From the NCBI RefSeq assembly GCF_007830125.1, contig NZ_VLLG01000003.1, positions 1,691,115-1,755,114 of the forward strand: DNA of 64,000 nt, given 5' to 3'. Origin of the DNA: Chitinophaga japonensis. Its GTDB lineage: Bacteria > Bacteroidota > Bacteroidia > Chitinophagales > Chitinophagaceae. The position numbers and the translations under genes were made by a program. Positions 58,611 to 64,000 of this stretch are shown one piece after another; within the stretch, counting starts at the first letter, position 1, and each line of letters starts with the position of its first letter. The notes beneath the pieces are model-generated. The model ran no database searches, was not told where the DNA came from, and was given only the letters and a program-made list of their open reading frames with translations.

Positions 58611-59753
58611 TTACAGCACGATCACTTCGTGCGTGTAATTCTTGTCTGCCTGGAAATACACTTTTACATCACAGGCTTTGGTATCCACTTCGGTCATGAA
58701 CTTGTAGCAGTAGTTCCAGCGGTCGTTGTTGGCAATGGGGCGCAGTTCCCAGAACGAAAGCGGCGTAGCGCTGGTAGGGCGGGAGTTGTCTGCATTGGAG
58801 CTGCCCCACCATTCTTCGCCGTCGGTGCCGTCGGCCGCTTTTACATTCAGGCGGAACTTGTAGCGCTCGTCGCGGCCCCATGATTCCTGCCTGAAGGTGA
58901 TGGTCTGGTTGCTGGCCACAAAGGTGCCGTTGCCGGCATAGGAAAGGTCAAACAGGAATTTGTCGTCCGGCGCAAACCAAAGGCCCATGCCGGTGATCTC
59001 TGTAACGGTGGCGGAGGTGTTGTTGAAGTCCAGGCGCAGGCGGTACACTTTGGTGCCGGTATGCGTGGACTCGCCGCCTTCTTTCAGGATGGCGCCGTCG
59101 ACGGAATAAGTGGTGGGCGTGCCGGTGGTGCGGTCCACGAAACGATAGGCGCCGTCCTTCAGGGAAGTATAGATCTCGAACACGCCGTTGCCGATGCTTT
59201 TCAGGCGCAGCGCATTGGCCAGGTCGGCCCCGCCTTCCGTGGCTTCGCCGGTGAGGTATACATCCACGGGTATTTCTGCAAAGCCGTTGGGCCTTTCCAC
59301 TTCCAGCAGGCGGGTTTCTGCGGCCGGCTGCACGTTATAGCCTTTGGCAGCCAGCACGGTCCATTTGAGCTTACCAACGCCCAGGGCGGGAATGCCGGCG
59401 GCGCCGGCAATGCTGTTCAGCTCCTTGTGCGAGAGGGTGAGCGTGTTCTGCACGCCGCCGCCATCGGAGGTGTATTTGGCGACCGGGTTGGAGAAATCGC
59501 CGTCCTCCTTGTCAAAGGCTACTTCATACAATACCAGGGAGCCGTCTTCGGCGCGGGCCTGGTCCCATTCAAAGCTCACGGTAGCGCTGGTGGTAGGCTG
59601 CAGCTTTACGAACTTGTTGTCTACAGGAGCCGTGAGCCGGCCCACCGGCTGCAGGTTGGTGTTCAGCTTGTAATCGTCCTTCTTGCAGCCGTTCAGCAAT
59701 ATGCCCAGCATGAGCGGCAGCGCGGTAACTATGATGGCTATATGTTTGTTCAT
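58611..59753 (-). CDS. susE: SusE-like outer-membrane glycan-binding lipoprotein
   Basis: 380 residues. Signal peptide ends in LLNGCKKDD (lipidated Cys23). The N-terminal SusE domain (about 35-145; PTTSATVSFEWDQARAEDGSLVLYEVAF) is followed by two beta-sandwich modules (about 165-380), as in SusE/SusF, which bind glycan at the cell surface and have no enzyme activity. It follows susD by 42 bases and precedes the GH76 gene, so it likely binds the same alpha-mannan. The symbol is by family resemblance. Confidence 0.85.
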   Translation of the reverse strand: MNKHIAIIVTALPLMLGILLNGCKKDDYKLNTNLQPVGRLTAPVDNKFVKLQPTTSATVSFEWDQARAEDGSLVLYEVAFDKEDGDFSNPVAKYTSDGGGVQNTLTLSHKELNSIAGAAGIPALGVGKLKWTVLAAKGYNVQPAAETRLLEVERPNGFAEIPVDVYLTGEATEGGADLANALRLKSIGNGVFEIYTSLKDGAYRFVDRTTGTPTTYSVDGAILKEGGESTHTGTKVYRLRLDFNNTSATVTEITGMGLWFAPDDKFLFDLSYAGNGTFVASNQTITFRQESWGRDERYKFRLNVKAADGTDGEEWWGSSNADNSRPTSATPLSFWELRPIANNDRWNYCYKFMTEVDTKACDVKVYFQADKNYTHEVIVL

Positions 59754-59795
59754 TGCTTGTAGGTTTTATGTGTGTGACCTGGAAAGCCTGGTTGC

Positions 59796-61421
59796 TTACC
59801 AGCCCTGGTTTTGTGAAAGGTTTTTGTTCTGGTCGCGCTCAAAGGTGGGCACCGGCCACAGGTAGTGCCTGGGTGCGGTAAAGCCCCGGTTCTCTACGAT
59901 GATGTAGCCGTTAGGGTCCCGGTTAAAGGCGCCGGAAGTTACTTTAATGCCGCGCACCGGCCTGTTCATCACTTCGTCTGCGATCTCCCAGCGGCGGATG
60001 TCGAATATGCGCAGGCCTTCAAAGGCCAGCTCGGCCCTTCTTTCGCGGCGCACGATGGTGCGTAGCTGGGCCTGGCTGAGACCTGCATTGAACTCCGTGG
60101 CGGCGGCGTCGGTAAAGCCGGCGCGTACCCGCAGCGCGCGGATGGTCTGGTTCCATACGGCGGCATCCAACTGGCCCAGCTCATTTTTCGCTTCGGCATA
60201 CATGAGCAGCACATCGGCATAACGGATGAGGACCAGGTTCAGGCCGGACTGGTAGTTGGTGGCGGCGCGGTCGTAGTATTTATAGAAATAGTAGCCGGTA
60301 GGCGAGGCGCCCTGGTCGTCCACGCTGTTGGTGGGCGGGTTGGAGCCGGGCTGCGTGAGAATCGTTTGCTCGTTGCCGTTCAGGTCTGTTACCGTGGAGC
60401 CATGATGCAGGATCGTGGCTTCAAAGCGGGGGTCCCGGTTGGTGTAGGGATCGTTCTCGTTGTAGCCGGAGCCGGGTTCGCTGACAGCTTTGCCGTTCAA
60501 CATCACGTAATCGTCTACCAGGTCCTGGGTGGGCACCAGCACGCTCCGGAGCTGGGTGACCGTTTGCGGCATAAAGGAGCGCTGGCGGTCATAGGTGCGG
60601 CCGCCGCCGTACTGCAGGTCCAGGATCACTTCGCGGTTGTACTCGTTGGCCACGGTAAAAATGCTGCGGTAGTCCGACAGCAGGCCGTAAGTACCGTTCT
60701 CCGTGCTGTTGATGAGCAGCTCGCAGTCGCTGGCCGCCTGCTGCCATTCCCCGTTGTACAGGTGCACCCTTGCGCTGAGCGCTATAGCGGCGCCCCGGGT
60801 TACGCGGCCCCTGTCTTTCTCCTCGTACCCGCCGCCACCGCTGTAGCTGTTGACAGGCAGGTGGGGCCGGATGGCGGTAAGCTCGGATTGTACGAACTGC
60901 AGCACTTCGCCTTTGGCCGTGCGGCCAATGGTGCGGGACTCATCGATGGATATCTCGTTGGTGAAAAAGGGCACATCGCCGTACCAGGTGAGCAGCTCGA
61001 AATAGGCAAAGGCGCGTATAAAGCGGGCCTCGGCCACAATGCGGCGCTTGAGCGTGCTGTCCAGCGCAGGCACCTTGTCAATGTTCTCCGTAACGATATT
61101 GCACCTGCGGATGGTGGTGTAATAAAAGCCCCAGGTATCGGTGACCCGTGCATTGGAGGGATCATAGCCGCCGTTGGCAATGGCGGTCACGTTCTGGTAG
61201 CCGTTGCCATTCACGTAGGCATTATCGCTGAGCCCTTCATTGCCAAAGAAATAATCATCCTTGTACAGGTGCTCGTAGCAGGCGGAGAGCGCATCCAGCG
61301 CATCCTGTGCGTCCCGCCAGTAGGCCGTTTCCGTAAAGTCCCGCGTAATAGGCTGGTCCAGCTTTCGGCAGGAGAGTAGTAAGATGGCGGCGTATATTGT
61401 TAGAAAGAGTAATCGTTTCAT
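59796..61421 (-). CDS. susD: SusD/RagB outer-membrane nutrient-binding lipoprotein
   Basis: 541 residues. Lipoprotein signal (ILLLSCRKLDQP, lipidated Cys18). N-terminal SusD-like region (TETAYWRDAQDALDALSACYEHLY), four TPR pairs in the middle, and the C-terminal RagB domain (LVLIRYADVLLMYAEAKNELGQ; RRERRAELAFEGLRIFDIRRW; final YLWPVPTFERDQNKNLSQNQGW), all typical. It forms the lid over the SusC pore. Sits directly after susC with a 53-base gap. Confidence 0.96.
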   Translation of the reverse strand: MKRLLFLTIYAAILLLSCRKLDQPITRDFTETAYWRDAQDALDALSACYEHLYKDDYFFGNEGLSDNAYVNGNGYQNVTAIANGGYDPSNARVTDTWGFYYTTIRRCNIVTENIDKVPALDSTLKRRIVAEARFIRAFAYFELLTWYGDVPFFTNEISIDESRTIGRTAKGEVLQFVQSELTAIRPHLPVNSYSGGGGYEEKDRGRVTRGAAIALSARVHLYNGEWQQAASDCELLINSTENGTYGLLSDYRSIFTVANEYNREVILDLQYGGGRTYDRQRSFMPQTVTQLRSVLVPTQDLVDDYVMLNGKAVSEPGSGYNENDPYTNRDPRFEATILHHGSTVTDLNGNEQTILTQPGSNPPTNSVDDQGASPTGYYFYKYYDRAATNYQSGLNLVLIRYADVLLMYAEAKNELGQLDAAVWNQTIRALRVRAGFTDAAATEFNAGLSQAQLRTIVRRERRAELAFEGLRIFDIRRWEIADEVMNRPVRGIKVTSGAFNRDPNGYIIVENRGFTAPRHYLWPVPTFERDQNKNLSQNQGW

Positions 61422-61449
61422 TCGGTCTGGTTTTTATTTAAATGTTTCT

Positions 61450-61487
61450 GAAGTAAGAAGTATGAGGTATGACCTCAAAACTTCAAA
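61450..61487. repeat. Heptad element between susC and susD
   Basis: Units GAAGTAA, GAAGTAT, GAGGTAT (61450-61470), then GACCTC and AACTTC inverse units. GAGGT-CAT-ACCTC is a perfect small hairpin on the minus strand. The susC stop codon (61475-61477) lies within it. Confidence 0.75.
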
Positions 61488-64000
61488 TCCAGTCCTACCG
61501 CAAAGGTGGCAGCATTCGGATAGTTACGCCCGGCAATAGGATTATAAGCGCTGTTGGCCAGCTTATCATCGTACTGCGTAAATTCCGGGTCCACGCCCAG
61601 CTCACGGAAGCGCTCCGGCATGATGGTAACCAGGTTCTGGCTGGTAAAGTAGATACGGGCGCTTTCAATGTTCACGGCGCCGCTCACGGAGCGGGGCAGC
61701 GTATAGCCTACCTGCAGGTTCTTGAGGCGCAGGTATTTGGTATCAAACATCCAGTAATCCGAATAAGCGAAGTTGTTCGCATTGGCCGTACCAATGGTCA
61801 GGCGCGGGTAGGAGGCGCCCGGGTTGGTGGGCGTCCAGCGGTCCAGGTGCTGCACAAAGGCATGGTCCTCGTTGTTGTGGAACGCTTCTACGATATCGCC
61901 GCGCAGGAACTGCGAGCGCTTGCCCACGCCCTGCCAGAACATGGTAAGGTCAAAATTGCGCCAGGTTACATTGTAGTTGAAGCCGAACGTATAACGGGGA
62001 AAGGGATTGCCGAATATATACCGGTCGTCCGCATCTATCACGCCGTCGCCGTTACGGTCTATATACCGGATATCGCCGGGCATTACCTGCTGGTTGTAGG
62101 CAAAAGGTACTTTGGGCGCGTTCTTGATATCGTCCAGGTTCTGGTACAGGCCGTCGGATCTGTAACCGAAATAGGAGGCGATGGGGAAACCCTCCCGGAT
62201 GATGTAGGCGTAGTCGCTGCCGCGTATGGACTCCTGCCCGAATTTGATCACCTTGTTCAGGTTGTCGGACAGGTTAAAGCCAAAGGCGTGGTTAAAGCTG
62301 CCGGTGCGGGTACGGTAGGTAATGGACAGTTCCCAGCCCTTGTTATTCACTTCGCCTACATTCTCCAGCGGCGACTTTTCCAGGTCCGTGGTAACGCCCG
62401 CGGTGCCGGGCACGGTCTGGAACAGGTAGATGCCGGTGGTGTTCTTGTTGAAATAATCGAAGGAGGCGGACAGTTTGCCATCAAAGAAATCGGCATCCAC
62501 GCCGTAGTTGATCATGGAAGATATTTCCCATTCCAGCAGATCGTTGTAAGTGGAGAAGGTAGCGCCGGTAACCGGGGCATTGTTAAAGGAATAATAGCCC
62601 TGGTTTAGGGTCACCCTCGCCAGGTAGTTGAAGCCCCCGATGTTGGAGTTGCCCACCTGTCCCCAGGAGAAACGGAACTTGAGGTTGCCGATATTATTCT
62701 TTATATATTCCATGAAGGTTTCGTCGGTAATGCGCCATCCCAGCGAGAAAGCGGGGAAGAACTGCCAGCGGTGGCCGGGCGCCAGCTTGGAGGAGCCATC
62801 GTAGCGCCAGGTAAACTCCGCCAGGTATTTATCATCATACACATAGTTCACGCGGCCAAACAGGGAGTTGAGCGCATACAGGTTCGGGTTCCTGATCTCG
62901 TTGTAGTCGCCCAGGCTGCCGTAATTGTAAGTGCCGTCCGGGTTGGGGCGGTAGCCGCCGCCAATGGCCCAGTCGTCATCCAGGTTGGTGGTGCCGAAAC
63001 GGTCTGCCCGCAGGCCGTAGTTCTCGTTAATAGCATCGCTGCGCGCGCCCACCTGGCCTTTTACGTAGTGCCTGCCAAAGGTGTTCTCGTATTCGGCGGT
63101 GGCGTATACGTTGGTGTTCAGGTCCTTGTACTCCTGGTTGTGCAGCTCGTTATACAGCGGCGGGTTGGCGGTGGTGTAGTACGGTGCGTAGGTGAATTTG
63201 TTGACCCGGCGGATCTCGTTATTGATGTTATATACGCCGGAAGCATTAAAGTTCAGTCTTACATGCTTCACGGGCAGGATGGTCACATCCAGTCCGCCCA
63301 TGAGGTTGTCCACTTCATTGAGCTTGTAACCGCCTTCCGCCAGTTGCGCAAATACACTGTTGCTGGTCAGGGGCGGCACCACCCAGTTGCCCAGGGAGTC
63401 TTTGATGGGCGTGGTGCGGGGCACGCGCATGGCGTCGCGCATCATGAGGCCCATGTCAAAGGGATGGGTACGGAAGTAGGATTTGGTATAGGCTACGTTG
63501 GCGGCCACTTTTACTTTCGGGCTGATGTCGATGCCGATATTGGCGCGGGCGTTGTAGCGTTTATAGTAGAACTTTTGATCGTCCGGCAGCCAGGAGTTCT
63601 GCAGCATGTTGCCCTGGTTCACGTATCCCAGGGAGAGGAGGTAGCTGCTGCTTTTGCCGCCGCCGGTCACGCTGAGGCTGTGGTTTTGCTGGGGCGTGGT
63701 GTTGCGGATCATTTCCTCCAGCATGGCGGGTTCGGAGCCCCGGTTATGCCAGTACTGTATCTCTTCGGAGGAGAACTGCGGCGTTTTACCGGAGTTCACC
63801 AGCGCTTCGTTCTTCAGGGTCATGTATTCCCATGCCTCCACCTGCCGGGGCAGGGTGGTAGGCGTTTGCCAGCCGTACATGCCGTTGTACTGCACGCTGG
63901 GCTTCTCATCCTTGTTCCCTCTTTTGGTGGTGATGTAGATCACGCCGTTGGCTGCCTGGGAGCCGTAGATGGCGGAAGAAGCGGCATCCTTCAGTACGGA
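61475..64000 (-). CDS. susC: SusC/RagA TonB-linked outer-membrane transporter, N-terminal part missing
   Basis: 842 codons of a SusC-type porin lie in the window; the frame runs off the end at 64000. The first visible part DAASSAIYGSQAANGVIYITT is the end of the plug domain, followed by the beta-barrel (alternating aromatic strands; NVTWRNFDLTMFWQGVG, LRLKNLQVGYTLPRSV) and the C-terminal signature ARIYFTSQNLVTI...FAVGLDLKF ending in Phe. It imports oligosaccharides captured by SusD, driven by TonB. The missing N-terminus would hold the signal peptide, the carboxypeptidase-like domain and the TonB box. Confidence 0.96.
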   Translation of the reverse strand, partial: SVLKDAASSAIYGSQAANGVIYITTKRGNKDEKPSVQYNGMYGWQTPTTLPRQVEAWEYMTLKNEALVNSGKTPQFSSEEIQYWHNRGSEPAMLEEMIRNTTPQQNHSLSVTGGGKSSSYLLSLGYVNQGNMLQNSWLPDDQKFYYKRYNARANIGIDISPKVKVAANVAYTKSYFRTHPFDMGLMMRDAMRVPRTTPIKDSLGNWVVPPLTSNSVFAQLAEGGYKLNEVDNLMGGLDVTILPVKHVRLNFNASGVYNINNEIRRVNKFTYAPYYTTANPPLYNELHNQEYKDLNTNVYATAEYENTFGRHYVKGQVGARSDAINENYGLRADRFGTTNLDDDWAIGGGYRPNPDGTYNYGSLGDYNEIRNPNLYALNSLFGRVNYVYDDKYLAEFTWRYDGSSKLAPGHRWQFFPAFSLGWRITDETFMEYIKNNIGNLKFRFSWGQVGNSNIGGFNYLARVTLNQGYYSFNNAPVTGATFSTYNDLLEWEISSMINYGVDADFFDGKLSASFDYFNKNTTGIYLFQTVPGTAGVTTDLEKSPLENVGEVNNKGWELSITYRTRTGSFNHAFGFNLSDNLNKVIKFGQESIRGSDYAYIIREGFPIASYFGYRSDGLYQNLDDIKNAPKVPFAYNQQVMPGDIRYIDRNGDGVIDADDRYIFGNPFPRYTFGFNYNVTWRNFDLTMFWQGVGKRSQFLRGDIVEAFHNNEDHAFVQHLDRWTPTNPGASYPRLTIGTANANNFAYSDYWMFDTKYLRLKNLQVGYTLPRSVSGAVNIESARIYFTSQNLVTIMPERFRELGVDPEFTQYDDKLANSAYNPIAGRNYPNAATFAVGLDLKF

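Noticed and set aside
5713..61487. A transposase or RAYT gene that could move the heptad elements.
   Set aside because: No Y1/IS200-like or other transposase, reverse transcriptase or integrase is encoded in the window; the agent, if any, lies elsewhere.
1..64000. tRNA or rRNA genes.
   Set aside because: I looked for T-loop sequences of the GTTCRAATC type in intergenic DNA on both strands and found none in a plausible cloverleaf; a covariance search could still find one.

Overview
The window is a chromosomal segment of a Bacteroidota bacterium, most likely of the Chitinophagaceae (Chitinophaga-like). Evidence: a SusC/SusD/SusE polysaccharide locus, paired DUF3857 transglutaminase-like proteins, LytS/LytTR two-component pairs, a fused NuoCD, an aspartokinase-homoserine dehydrogenase fusion, promoter sequences of the Bacteroidetes type (TTTG, about 19-20 bases, TAnnTTTG), few Shine-Dalgarno sites, and a fairly GC-rich base composition for the phylum. 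I see no prophage, integrase, IS element, CRISPR array, rRNA or tRNA.

Layout. 1-5.7 kb: the start of queG (leaving the window), two DUF3857/transglutaminase-like exported proteins, and a DUF937-OmpA envelope protein. 6-9.2 kb: clpB and a guanine deaminase. 9.2-11.8 kb: two adjacent ECF sigma/anti-sigma modules. 11.9-17.6 kb: housekeeping genes (NlpC/P60 peptidase, pyrophosphatase, lipoprotein, PhoH, response regulator, rpe, TPR lipoprotein). 17.7-22.9 kb: the threonine operon thrA-thrB-thrC on the minus strand, led by a Thr/Ile-codon attenuator. 23-30.4 kb: a metzincin-like lipoprotein, the tyrosine/homogentisate genes hmgA and hpd separated by a LytS/LytTR pair, an HD hydrolase and an aldo-keto reductase. 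30.5-38.2 kb: small membrane protein, YafK-like enzyme, a gluconate-dehydrogenase-type subunit with two tandem GMC oxidoreductases, a GH35 beta-galactosidase and a CBS protein. 38.4-53.6 kb: a complete complex I operon nuoA-B-CD-E-F-G-H-I-J-K-L-M-N. 53.6-57.3 kb: membrane and hypothetical proteins and a second LytS/LytTR pair. 57.4-64 kb: part of a polysaccharide utilisation locus, susC (truncated by the window end)-susD-susE-GH76, probably for alpha-mannan.

Two things stand out. (1) hmgA and hpd, 5 kb apart and both in tyrosine breakdown, are each preceded by a 29-31 codon ORF encoding related peptides that share KY-x-FL-x-ATLAMDS with several synonymous codon differences. No annotation caller would report these; they look like leader peptides, possibly of the TnaC type. 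(2) About twenty intergenic sites carry a common architecture: arms of degenerate 7-base (sometimes 8-base) tandem units, usually followed by inverted arms with the same period. The unit differs between sites (GAAGTAR, AATTAAT, CCAAAAT, GGGAAAG, TGTAAAA, ATGTGCRG, GAAAGCN), yet the elements begin or end almost exactly at stop codons, punctuate the gaps of the nuo and thr operons, and in several cases share a loop motif close to GTGTTACG. They look like one family of elements whose arms have been rewritten.
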